A DNA stretch of 64,000 bases. Origin: Pteria penguin. Taxonomy: Eukaryota; Mollusca; Bivalvia; Pterioida; Pteriidae. Both the position numbers and the translations under genes were made by a program. The stretch spans positions 31,060,001 through 31,124,000 of the forward strand of contig CM068592.1 in assembly GCA_035048485.1 (NCBI GenBank), in the 5' to 3' direction. Each line of letters opens with the position of its first letter. The first letter of the stretch is position 1. The notes beneath the pieces are model-generated. The model saw nothing but the letters and a program-made list of their open reading frames with translations. It was not told the origin of the DNA and made no database searches. Of this stretch, positions 1 to 10,721 are shown one piece after another.

Positions 1-1180
1 CTCGGACTCTTAATGCCGCAATGCTATACATGTAGTGTAAACAATTATGATAAGAGTTAACAAAATCTACTTGACAAACCCCCTTTGTTATTTTGTATTC
101 TTATTCATTCTATCTTGCGACAATGGCTTTTAGGAACGAAGGAATTTTAATTGACGAATGCACAGAATGTCATACGGATATTTCAATCGGCGCGAAATGT
201 GACCCACGCCTCAAATAGTAAATGCTGGCATTTAATGGAATTGAGTGGCAACAAAAATTGTGAAGCAAAGGTCTAAATTTTGTGACACAATAAATACATT
301 GTGCTGTCGAGAAGACTGCCGTATCCTATATCCAAATTCATGTTTAACCTTTTGTCTGATAAATGCGTTGTTTGAATGAACAATTCAAATTATCTCAACC
401 TCTATTTCATACGATTTGACGTAGCGCTTTGAAATTAAATGTTAGAATCCAATTTTCTTGGTAGATGAAAGAGAATATTTCGTGTAAGTGTTTGCTTTGA
501 TTGACATGACATTGTTACAAAAAAGCAATGGTCTGTTCAACTTGTTATTGAAGTTAATATGGTATGAATACTGTATTATTGAAGAACTGCCTTTGTGATG
601 CATTGATAGAGCAAAGTGCAAGGTACAGGGTTTAAGTCCACGTGAAACGCGATGACTTATATTATTACAATGTTGGATCTTTTAGTCTGACATTGAAATC
701 AGTGCATTTGGGTTTTACGTGTGATTTACTGGTCCTTTTGTCCAAGAAAGTTTAATATATCAATGAACTAAAAGTGGGACGTTTTACGAGATTGATTCAA
801 TGCAAGGTGGTATTTATGTCGGTCTGATGAACATAAAATGCACTATCACGTGTGTACATGTATAGAACATGTGCGCAATAGGACCCCCAATGCTTCTTGT
901 GAGTCCATTGTAATGTACAAGTTTTATAGTTTAATATGGTTTTACATTACTCCAACAAAGAAGCCGCCATTGTATCATGGAAATGTGTGTCGAAGCAGCG
1001 CGGTATCGAGCAATTCAATACGGAAGTGAAATTAAAGATAACTTTGCATTGGTTTTCCCCAATGTCATTCCTTAACTATCATTTCTTATCTTTTGATTAA
1101 TTAATAATAATGATGATAAAGTTTTATGATAATTTATATTTTATTAAAAAAGTTTGGAAGTTAGGAATTGATAATACACT
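1..1180. other. No recognisable feature
   Basis: AT-rich non-coding sequence upstream of the first placed exon. Open frames here are short and show no domain pattern, and I see no repeat or RNA signature. Confidence 0.5.
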
Positions 1181-1187
1181 TGATAGA

Positions 1188-1315
1188 ACCGGCGTAGTAC
1201 GTAAGGTAGCGTGCTCGGCTCTGGACCAAGACGTCATTGGTTTGAACAGTATGGCATCTTGAGGACTTCCTGCTCTTTGGATTGGATAAAGGAAGAGGTT
1301 CTATGAGGCGACGGC
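1188..1315 (+). repeat. Degenerate tRNA-derived SINE
   Basis: CCGGCGTAGTACGTAAGGT and TTGGTTTGAACAGT resemble decayed A and B boxes, and the following 'ctttggattggataaagg ... gaggttctatg' aligns with the body of the better copy at 17824-18085. Old, heavily mutated copy. Confidence 0.45.
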
Positions 1316-1714
1316 AGTGGTGTGTAATATGTGACGTTGACCTCTGAAAATTGCACTGACTGCTTGCAATGATGTTCATTGTATAAATTCTCAGTATGGT
1401 TACTACTTATTGTGTTTGAGTAATCCCACTGTCATATTAGAAGCAATCACTCAACTACGACGTTTTATGCACGTAAATTTCATACAGGTAACATTAGGTA
1501 AACATAAGTAAGTTAGTGATGCTTACCTCTTTGTAATGTCTTATATGTATCGGCTTCATTTGATCAATTACCTGCTATGTAACATGACTAGGGACGGAAA
1601 TGGATGTTGTTTAAAATTAAATGCTGAGTTTGCGGACCACTATAGGCAATACATGTTTGATTGACAGATGGCGCAACTTTGTTGCATATTGTTTGTGTGT
1701 AAGTAAAAGTTTCA

Positions 1715-2145
1715 TTTTTATACGCCAGTCATAAGACGGGACGTATTATGTTATGTAGCGTTGTCCGTCCGTCCGTACGTCTGTCCGTCCATCCATCCGT
1801 CCGAGGCCATGTTTTTCGGACTTCGAAGTATTGTATTGAAATTTGGCATAAAGCAATATATCAATGAGGGTAGGTGACAGTTCGCATTTCGGTTTGATTG
1901 ACTTGGTTTTACCAGAGTTATGACCCTTGAAATTTCAAGGATTTTGTTGGGTTTATGTGCAAGTTTGTTTTGTACGTTTATTTAAGATTTACTTCGTTAT
2001 GCCACTAAAGAAGAATGGAATGCAAGCATATATTTTTCATTGCACGGGTTTGAATATTTTATGAAATTGTTGGCAAAGGGGAATGTTTCCATACTTTTAA
2101 ATTTCACCCCTCCAAACTAAGCGATGTGCGTATTATGTCACCGGA
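1715..2145 (+). repeat. Dispersed repeat with GTCCGTCC tract
   Basis: Begins near 'ataagacgggacgtattatg', followed by (GTCC)n at about 1765-1800, and ends near 'ccaaactaagcgatgtgcgtattatgtc'. The copy at 12246-13110 has the same start (agacgggaagtattatgg) and end (catcaaactaaacgatgggcgtattaagtc), so these define one family with no visible coding capacity. Confidence 0.6.
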
Positions 2146-2149
2146 GATG

Positions 2150-4195
2150 TTGCTCTTGTTCCGTGGTGTAATACGACAGAGAATGTTGAATTGAAAACGC
2201 GAACCAAATGCGTACCTCTAATGAGAAGATGGTTGCAATATATACTCACATCGTGTAATGTTTGACCTAAAACCAGTTGATACACCACTTACAGGTCAAT
2301 GACACGAAGAGAAATTATGTCAGAGTGAACTTGTTTACCTTATTTGTATGATACATTATGATCGATGAAGTAATCTAACCACATTTACTAAATGCGGATT
2401 AAATAGTTTTTAGATACATTGTATCAGATATATAGTATGTTTACATACACTTTAGTCGGATAACATGGAGTTTACAATGAAGAAAGGAAGTAAAAAGGCA
2501 CGAAGTGAAGAACGTGTCGTACCTGTAAAGGGGGAACAAGTATATTTATGGATGCCTTTTAGATTGGAAAGCGGTGCTTATGGTAGGCAGGATGTCTAAG
2601 TGCATTGCATACACTATATTTGTCAGTTTAAAAGGTCAACAGAAAATATTTGGAATATTTCGTAAAACCTTTGATCATGCAGTAGGTATGAAGTCCACCC
2701 AGGATATAAATTTCTTCGTCTGAACAGCAAGTCAGACGCGGGAGTAGTTCATGCCTGTGGTCCTACGTTTGTCTTCATTCGTTTTTATATGTTCAAACAT
2801 TCTGTAATCAGATCATGGCAGTCTAATCAAAACCCAGAACTTTTAAATGTAGTTTTTTTTCGGCATTTCATGTTACACATGTATAAGTAATTATTTTCAA
2901 TTTATAGAACTTGAATGTTCAACTTGAATGTCCTCGAAATTCAAAGCTAGTCAAAGCATCATTCCTTTTCAATCTCATCTTTTTCATTTATATCCATAGG
3001 CTTCCAGCTTTCAATCCCTTTGTTTATATTTTTTTGTGTGTGTGCATGACTGAATGTCCGTGGTGACTTGCGTCATACAGCTTTGTGAGATGTTTTCTGT
3101 TCTCTGTTTTGTGTTCAGTTTCAACCCTTTGAATATTTCGCTATCCATATTTGTTTGGAAACTTTTGTGTTCAATTATGTGATGGCTATCACAATGAACC
3201 TATAAATGTGCCTACACCGAATCTTGAAGTTTCCAAATTATTATGGATAGATTAGTTTCTAATTTAAGATGATAGTAGGCGTATAATATCAGATAATTAA
3301 CTTTTTGCCGGAATTTTCTTCTTGACGCTAATGTTTCAAATTGGATTATGACGTCACAGTAAAATTACACAAAACTTCATTTTCCGGTATTGCCTCCCTA
3401 TATCATGTAAAATTGGAAAAAAGATCAATCATAGCCACGTTGCCAAGAAAAAAAGAAAAAAACAAAAACAAAACAACAACAACAACAACAACAACAACAA
3501 AAAAAAACAAAAACAAAAACCTGGGAGTCCCCTCTGTTTGGATCCGCTCTTGCTTATGAAACTGCTGTGTCTGCATTTCCAAATCATGTCCTCAGAAACG
3601 GAAGTCCCTTTCTCCTTGTGACGTAAAATCTAATTTTGGATACACGCATGCTTAGGTTTGTTTAAAGTGGAAAATAAAGATATGGGCGTCAGATGCCTTA
3701 AGGTGCTTGACCTCTCAACTTTAACGAAGTAATGGAAAATGCTTGGATTTATTATTTGAAGATTAAAAGAGATTGTTTTGCCCGGCACACATCACGTATG
3801 TTTATATAGCCTGTTCCGTTTAATGGAAGCCAAACTTCCACATAAGCTCTCTGCGTCTATGATATTCACACTATAAAGTGGATAATTTGACATTTAAATT
3901 AAAGACTTTAGTGGATCAAAGGAAACATTGTCAGATTTCGGATAACTTCTCCCATATGCAGTTTGTAGTTAGAAGTTGTCTAGTTATGAGATGTGTCCGC
4001 CATTCCTCGGTTTTCCGCGGTATTTGCTTTCGTCGTTACTATCCCTCTATTTTGTTACAGATTGTTTGAGATTCCGTTCTTTCCGTATTCACCGGATCAG
4101 TACTGTAGTGACGTCACAGTGCTGAAATAGCTGTATATTACGTTTGCAGTGTTGACCTATATGTTTGTTACCCGTATGTTTTGGGTATAACGGTG
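2150..4195. other. Non-coding, with CAA / A-rich tract
   Basis: No gene or organised repeat is seen apart from an A-rich stretch with (CAA)n at about 3445-3525, which creates a spurious poly-Thr frame. Confidence 0.5.
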
Positions 4196-4198
4196 GAT

Positions 4199-4330
4199 AC
4201 GGCGTGTGAAACAGGAGATGTTTACCCCTGCCGGGGACCTGGTCTCTTCACTGGTGTCCAGGGCACTTGGTTGTCCATTGCAGTGCGTTATATTGAGGGT
4301 CACAGTATAGAATAGCACCACTTACTTTCA
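4199..4330 (+). repeat. Dispersed repeat, 'GGAGATG...CCGGGNACCTG' family
   Basis: Contains acaggagatgtttacccctg and ccggggacctggtctc followed by ctggtgtccag. The same order of motifs occurs at 54920-55040 (+) and 24450-24545 (-), so this is a dispersed family, probably SINE-like. Confidence 0.45.
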
Positions 4331-4469
4331 TGCTTAGCCTAAGCCTTATGCCGACCCCATCCTCATGTAGAAATACAAGAATTACAAAAGATATCGAATA
4401 TTTCAAATTTTCAAAATCGAAAAACAGTGAATGTGAAGCATAGTACACATTTTGCTAGATTTTCTTATA

Positions 4470-4475
4470 TGACTC

Positions 4476-4539
<64 letters not shown>

Positions 4540-4540
4540 T
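4470..4540 (+). repeat. (ATT)n microsatellite
   Basis: About 70 bp of almost uninterrupted ATT/TTA trinucleotide. Confidence 0.95.
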
Positions 4541-5302
4541 TATTGATCTATTTAATTCTATTGAGAAAAATTACTAAAGAGCACGAGTTACTCTTTAAAT
4601 GCAAACCCTCTGTATTGATATTGGAAAATTATAAATGAAGTAGGGGGACTTGAGCAAGTCTAACTCTTTGCATACACGAGACATCTGAAGCTGTATAATT
4701 TTATGGGATCACTACTCTTTCATGTATTCCAGTCTTTTACTCAGAAGGTTTGGAAGTTAGGAATGTGCGAGATTTGTGAAAACTGTTTAATCAATATGTA
4801 CAGCACTCTCGTGTCATTTACATAAATGCATTCACATGATCATCGATCGGTTTCTTTAGAACTTTTTTTTCTTTGTCGAGTTATCGTTCGTGATCTAGGG
4901 TCAGACGCGGAATCCAAATGTTTGATATGTTTATGCCAGTGTTATATACACATTATTTTATACCAGTGTGTCAAGTGGATGGTGTATTACTTTTTCTTTT
5001 TGTAAATATTCACATGTCACCTTGCAGTGAGTCATCTTACTTACACGTCAGATGTAAGAGTCTGTTATATACGAGAAAAAGGTTGTTGGGTAGACAGCAA
5101 TCTGAACACCTCGCCCTTTACCAACGCTTAAGAGCAAGGAGAAGAGCGAACGTGTTCTAGATGGGATGGACAGATGTATCACTCCCTGTGGTCAGGTTCT
5201 TGGTCTCCCATATTCATTCTGTTACCTCTTACCCTATGGTGTTTCCTTTTTCCTTCTTTCATATCCCCCTCAATGTTATGGTTCACGGTACGAATGATCC
5301 AA

Positions 5303-5350
5303 GTGTCATGTTCTAATTTTTGAATTTACTTGGTGGGGGTGGGGGGTTGG
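5303..5350 (+). repeat. Short dispersed motif shared with 42691-42797
   Basis: TGTCATGTTCTAATTTTTGA plus ATTTACTTGG and a G-rich tail. The same words occur three times near 42.7 kb, twice forward and once inverted. Confidence 0.7.
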
Positions 5351-5556
5351 TTAAATATGATACTTTAAAAACTCCATCTCTGTTATTAACATAGTGATAT
5401 CTTCATGCTCAACTAACCTCCCCTTACATGATTTGACTCATTAATGAAAGCAAAGTATAATTCCCATGGACGCAAAATTAATCCAGCTTTATTTGTGAAA
5501 TAAGAATGCGTGCGGCGGCAACTTTATCAGTGTAAGCTCTTACTGAAAATTAGGTA

Positions 5557-5587
<31 letters not shown>

Positions 5588-5957
5588 TTTTGGTACGAAC
5601 AGAAAGGTCTTGTCACAAGCAATACATATATGTAGTATGAAAGCCCTACCACATAAAATTCAAAAAATAAACCCAATAATAACGTTTAATTGAAGAGTTT
5701 ATCGGCTGTTAAGTTGGTTGTTTACTTCAATAAAAGCCGTACTGGGTTCCAGATATATAATTATTAACCAGCATAAGTGTGATTATCACTATCTCAGTAT
5801 CAGAAATATATCGATGATTTTGATGAAAATATTTAGAAATTTTTAAGTTAATATAAACTACATAAAATTTTTGATTGAGAATTCATTTTGATTTAATTTG
5901 ATTATAATTTTAATCGAGTTTAAGTTTTATTGATCGAATGTTAAGGATTTTGAAAAA
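5350..5957. other. Non-coding, no recognisable feature
   Basis: AT-rich sequence; one short 'aaggtcaaggtcacatggtc' run resembles the dispersed 'gaccttgacc' repeats in inverse orientation. Nothing else was seen. Confidence 0.45.
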
Positions 5958-5960
5958 AAA

Positions 5961-6119
5961 GATAGAGGGAATTCTGCCAGTATTCCTGCCAATGGTCACC
6001 ATCTAATAAGAAAGATAGAGGGAATTCTGCCAGTATTCCTGCCAATGGTCACCATCTAATAAGAAAGATAGAGGGAATTCTGCCCGTATTCCTGCCAATG
6101 GTCACCATCTCATAAGAAA
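5961..6119 (+). repeat. Triplicated 53-bp repeat next to exon A
   Basis: Three copies start at 5961, 6014 and 6067 (gatagagggaattctgcc ... caatggtcaccatct). Copies 1 and 2 look identical; copy 3 has two visible substitutions. The period is not a multiple of three and frames contain stops, so it is not coding. It ends about 33 bp before the exon A acceptor. Confidence 0.95.
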
Positions 6120-6152
6120 GAATTCAATGTAAAATTTTACAACCTCTTTCAG

Positions 6153-6248
6153 GGCCAAATTCTGTTTGTTCTCGTGTGACGGTGGATGCACTTGTTCAAA
6201 CAACACTCAAGGATTTGCCAAGTGCCTGGATAGTGACTGCGATGCGAG
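6153..6248 (+). CDS. Exon A, Cys-rich segment of the PKD-repeat protein
   Basis: An acceptor (aacctctttcag) precedes and a strong donor (GAG|gtaagtg) follows this 96-bp exon. Read with one leading base (phase 2 in, phase 2 out) it encodes a Cys-dense stretch, AKFCLFSCDGGCTCS followed by NNTQGFAKCLDSDCDA, with six cysteines in about 30 residues and one N-glycosylation sequon (NNT). The two leftover bases AG join C from the next exon to make Ser. Such a segment would be a small disulfide-bonded module N-terminal to the PKD region; the family is not recognised. One alternative frame is also open but contains no such pattern and does not match the phase of exon B. A triplicated 53-bp repeat ends about 30 bp upstream of the acceptor. 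The preceding exon was not found in 1-6152, so it is probably outside the window or too short to recognise. Confidence 0.7.
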
Positions 6249-6354
6249 GTAAGTGAAGGCGTCAGCTTTTAAGGAAGCTAAAACATTCTACTTAGCACGA
6301 CATCGTGTCAATTATTTTTCATTTTCATTGAATTTAGCCTCGTTGTGTTGGCAG

Positions 6355-6500
6355 TGACGAGAGCTAGGCATAGTAGTTGAGCGCAGTGCTGAACAATATG
6401 TAAAACATCCCGAGGTCTTTGGTTCGAATCTTAAGTTTGAATGTGGTATTCGATATTTCAGACTGTGTAATACGAGAAAATGTGCCGTGCTGGGTGTTGT
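6355..6500 (+). repeat. tRNA-derived SINE (degenerate)
   Basis: An A-box-like word in agctaggcatagtagttgag and the B box in tctttggttcgaatctt have normal tRNA spacing. The copy lies about 110 bp after the exon A donor. Confidence 0.5.
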
Positions 6501-6655
6501 CTTCGTGTAAATTGAAATGGTAATCAGCGCCAAAACGTATAGAGTTGAATGGTTTCTGTTTTCATTTCATTTAAGCGCTTCTTTGTGCATTTGACCGGTG
6601 CACTTAGTGTTAAATATCCGGTTTCAGTCCTTCCGTTCGACTCCTTTTACCTCTA

Positions 6656-6877
6656 GCTGAATAGACCTATTCACAACAAAATGCAGTCTTATAATTCTTA
6701 TATGGCGAAATATTCCTTCCGGACGGTTAGCTACAAATCAGAAAACGAACTGATTTCCTACAAATGCTGATCAATGCTTAATACTTTCAGAGTTTTGTAG
6801 CTAGCCGTCTGGAAAGGCGGTCTATTGAGCATATACGGACTGCAAGACCGCAGATATCGTGAATAAGTTTATTCATC
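6656..6877. mobile_element. MITE-like inverted-repeat element, 222 bp
   Basis: Left end GCTGAATAGACCTATTCAC and right end, read on the opposite strand, GATGAATAAACTTATTCAC are clear terminal inverted repeats. A second, inner pair (ccttccggacggttagctac at 6715 and its complement ending at 6820) makes the element fold over most of its length. No coding capacity; non-autonomous. Confidence 0.75.
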
Positions 6878-7311
6878 TTTTCCAGGTGTGTCATTCATGT
6901 GATGAAGTTAACAACATTTCATTCATAAAATAATTCCACGCGTTTGTTTTGTATATTATTACGTATGTATGACTTACTTCGTACAGATGTTTTGTTGGGG
7001 TCATATTTTAAACTTCTCGTTTTAAGATTGAATTGTAGGATTGCAGTCAATAAATTTCGAGATGGAACTGATATGCCTTGATCAATAATGCTCAGACTAA
7101 TCGTACTAAAATCTTGTTTCTTAACAAGAAAAGATTTTAAACGATACAGATTCCTTGTTAGTGAATTAGTTACATAGCATTATATTAAGCGTGGTACAGC
7201 TGATGTCGCCATCAAGCAATTGGGTACAGCTTACATGTATGGCGCACCACATTATGGTAGGGTAGTATCGTTTACGTCGCCACCATACTGTTGGGAACAG
7301 TGGGGTTTTAT

Positions 7312-7740
7312 GTCCCCGGATCGATAGATCGGGGGCATATTGTTTTTGTCCTGTCTATCTGGGGCCAGTTGTTCGAAACTTTAACCACTGGTTAAGTTTA
7401 CCAAAGGTTAAAGTTTGAGAGACAATTAATTGAATATATAAGATTTCTGTATAAAAACCTAAATTACTTTGCAAAACTTGTTTCATATGCTACAAATCAG
7501 AACACAGATTATGACTTAAAGTCTTCTCGTTTCAAAGATATAGTCAGGTGAAATGTAACCACTGGTTAGTTTTGAACAACTGGCCCCTGTTGTCAACTTT
7601 AACCTTGGTCATGACTTTTGAACCGCGAGGGATAGAAACTTCCACTCTTATGCTATAAGATCAACGTTTTGGGAAAATTTTAGACAAATTTCCATTTGGA
7701 AGGGACCTTATATGGACCTGATTTGAAGAAAAAAAAACCC
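7312..7740 (+). repeat. Dispersed repeat interrupted by a MITE
   Basis: The left end carries the hairpin gtccccggatcgatagatc / gggggcatattg. The body resumes after the insertion at 7588 with 'tgttgtcaactttaacc ... catgacttttgaacc'. The hairpin start and 'tttttgtcctgtct' are features I associate with molluscan dispersed repeats. Confidence 0.55.
7361..7587. mobile_element. MITE with GGGGCCAGTTGTTC terminal inverted repeats, 227 bp
   Basis: The left terminus GGGGCCAGTTGTTCGAAACT and the right terminus on the other strand GGGGCCAGTTGTTCAAAACT differ by one base in 20, and a further TAACCACTGGTTA palindromic word occurs at both ends. The interior is AT-rich and non-coding. It sits inside another repeat (7312-7740). 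No clear target duplication was resolved. Confidence 0.88.
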
Positions 7741-8690
7741 CACTGAGGAACAGTACAGCTTATGGTTTTACGGTATAGGGACAGTAAAGCTTATGTCGCC
7801 ATTTTTTGACGACATCCAGGGGGTACAGACCTTTTGAATACCCCATCCCCCGCTAGGTTCGCGCATGTCGCCACTTGATATTTGAGGGGGATAGATAGTG
7901 CAGCCTCTGTTGCCACCACGTGGCTTTGGGGATGATTCAACTTGTGTCGCAGTCACACACTTGTAAGTGAAAGTATTTTGTTGTTAATTGTTACCCCTCT
8001 CGTGAACTTATTTCAAGACACATGTATTTCTTAGAATATCACATTTAAATTTCGAAATAGTAGCATGCATGCATTGCTCACTTTTTACTGCAGAAAATTA
8101 CAGTTGGAAAAGAAAGGAAGCGGTACAACACTAATGTTTTTATAATTATAGATTTGATAAGTAGAAGTAAAAAAAATAAAAGATGTAAAATGAACCCGGT
8201 AATGAGTTTTGCCTCTCATGGGATATTTTGAAGGGAGTATAATCTTACTGCGTTTGCAGTATTTCCGATGCAGTAGACACCAAACCTATGATGTAATGTG
8301 TTTAGCAATAGAAGGTTTATATCGCCATAATGCCTCGTTAAATCCCCTTTTATCATTCTGTAGCAGTCATCATTTGTTACGACATGTCCAGACATTTTTA
8401 TGTGCAGAATTTATGACTTTTCATCCTACTCTTGGGTGATAATCCTCCAAAGTCGCAAGCTCTCGCATAAATTCTTACTGAGCAGCATAGCAATGAGCAG
8501 AACAGGTCTTCTTAATGTGGTGAACACAGTTTGTAAGGATATGAGATGTATTGCATTGAATATTTTGCTTCGGGTCTGATCAGAGTGGCAACAAAACTCC
8601 TCTTTGCTCCTTGTATCGTCTCAAAATGTGTGCATTCTGCAACGGACGAGGTTTTAAGTTCCTTGTAATAATTAACGGGAAACATTAGTA
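7741..8690. other. Non-coding
   Basis: Several degenerate words such as 'cagcttatgtcgccat' recur between 7195 and 7925, suggesting an old, decayed tandem or dispersed repeat. No gene is visible. Confidence 0.4.
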
Positions 8691-8696
8691 GGTAAC

Positions 8697-10042
8697 TTTT
8701 TAGCTCACTAGAGCCATTGGCTTATTTGAGCTGTTGTCATAGCTCTTCGTCCGTCGTCCGTGGTCGTAAACTTTTTTACATTTACGACTCATCCTTCTAA
8801 ACGGCGTGACAAATATTGATCAAATTTGGTATATTTGTACCAAAATTTTTCTTTTTGTTGAGATTTGACAAGTATCTCCGCCATAAATAAAAGTATGTAC
8901 AAGATGATACTTCCTTTCAAAATCTTCATCAGAAAGGATGCATGGGTTAAAAACTAATGGTATCCCAGTGTTCAGAAGGATGTAAGATTCAAGTTTGTTC
9001 TTCTTCTACAAATGCAAAAAAGACTTTTTGGCAGTTTTTGGTTGTGTTTTTGAACTTTTTTGCCAATTTTGGAGTAATTTTGTAGATTTTCTCTTTGTTA
9101 ATAATGCATTAATTTTGTGTATTGATATTATAGCTGATTTTATTGTAATTAATGTAATTTGTAAGAAATAAATACAGAAGTAATATCTTGTGCTTTTCTT
9201 TGGAAAAAAGGGGGGGGGGATATACTATTAGTTTATTACAATTAGTTTGATAGACTTATCTTTAAGAACTGATTGAAAGATTTTTATGGAACTTGGGTGG
9301 TATATAGTACTCAGGGTCCCCTAAAAATGTTGTTGGTTTCAACCACATCTGTCAAGAATTGGATCCATGTTCGGCATCATATGCCCAAGATGGTACAACC
9401 CTTAGTTTGACAAACTTCTTTAGTCCAACTGCATAGATAATGAAATTGATGTATCAGAGTAACCTAGAAGGGTGTCTTAAGAAGTGTTGTTGCGACTATA
9501 AATATAGTACTTCACACATAGGTTCCATATAACTAGAGCTTTCATATTATGCCATGACTTTTGACCTAATAACCTTGACCTTTAACTTTTATATCAATAG
9601 AGTAGGGCTTTTATACTTCATACATAGCTCTTTATGACCAGAGTTTTCAATTGATACCATGAATTTGACCTCGTGACCTTGACCTTGCTTGGAATTTGCT
9701 TTGCAATTCAGCCATACCGTCTTCAGCGGTTTCTTGTTCACCTTACATTGTAGACTCATGGTACTTCACATATGTATTGTCACAATTCTTATCCATAATA
9801 CAAGGCTGTGTCATGACCTTGGCCCATCTTATATCTCCATGGCCACTGTTAGCTTTTAGCCAAGGTTATTACTTGTTCTACATTGCTATCGCGGGGTTGC
9901 TTGGTGGTATTTGTTCCGTTGCGACAGTTCAAGTGTCATTAGATTTCACACTGATGTACTCAATGATGTACTCAACATACATAGAGCACATGTAACAAAA
10001 ACATCCCCACATGAGCGTTGCGACCGACAGGGCCTCTTGTTC
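8697..10042 (+). repeat. Dispersed element with TAGCTCACT start and GGGCCTCTTGTT end
   Basis: Starts tttttagctcactagagcc, contains GTCCGTC words and 'tgacctcgtgaccttgacct' blocks, and ends cgaccgacagggcctcttgtt. Matching parts occur at 35000-35270 (gaccttgacct, gccataccgtctctagcgg), at 40131-40170 (3' end) and inverted at 19075-19640 (the TAGCTCA end). Open frames across it are chance; no transposase or RT motif. Confidence 0.65.
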
Positions 10043-10508
10043 AGATTCTTGATTACAGAATTTTGTTATAAAAAGTGTTCCACGTATACGAGTATTAGTG
10101 TTATTTGTCTAGAAGTGATGTACTGAGCAATAAACGTGATTTACTGAATGATGAATATTTAGCGCTATTTCCGAAACATGTTCAAGCACACCGTGTCTAG
10201 AGAACTCCTCAACAGGTGATATATCACACCCTTTCTTCTCAACACTCCTGATATTTGTCTTGGCTTTAATGTTTGACACACGACTTAGAAGTGACATACG
10301 CTATGTAAAGGTTACTTGTGTTGTTTTCGAAGCAACCGATCAGGGTTCCCTCTAAAACAATTCGCTGCTTTAATTTAAAAATTGATACACATAAGTATCA
10401 TGGTAATCAGATTGTAGCATTCTCGTAAGCGACGAAAAAAAAAAAACAGAAAAAAATCACCAACACATAACGAAAGTTAATATTGTTTGTTTGTTTTTTT
10501 AATAACAG
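10043..10508. other. Intron sequence, no recognisable feature
   Basis: Short repeated 'gtgatgtactg / atgatgtactc' words at 9950-10150 and a poly-A run at about 10435; otherwise nothing. Confidence 0.45.
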
Positions 10509-10672
10509 CTATTTACCGTGTGGCTTAGAAAGTACATGGGCACTATATACTAGTGATGGACCCTATATACGTCACGTGACTGCTACAGTAGATGCTGATT
10601 GGTTGGTAGTGGGAATACCAGTTGCACTAGAAGTGGACGTGGAGTTCAGCAGAGTGGCCAATATAACAAAAG
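10509..10672 (+). CDS. Exon B of the PKD-repeat protein
   Basis: The exon starts after ttttttaataacag and ends at AAAG|gtaaga. It is 164 bp, entered in phase 2 and left in phase 1. It encodes YLPCGLESTWALYTSDG, then about 20 residues, then a beta-strand-like stretch ending EVDVEFSRVANIT. The alternation of hydrophobic residues and the NIT sequon fit the first strands of an extracellular Ig-like/PKD-like domain that continues into exon C, although the repeat is too divergent for a firm call. The upstream T-rich tract supplies an ordinary polypyrimidine signal. A large foldback element begins only about 50 bp after the donor. Confidence 0.75.
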
Positions 10673-10721
10673 GTAAGATAAGATGTGTGTGAGAGAGACG
10701 AGACATTGCGAGATTTACTGT

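Noticed and set aside
3341..3559. Poly-Thr / Lys-Asn frame
   Set aside because: Produced by (CAA)n and A-rich sequence.
9696..9995. 99-codon hydrophobic frame resembling a membrane protein
   Set aside because: It lies wholly within the TAGCTCA dispersed element, and the matching segment at 35.2 kb does not preserve it.
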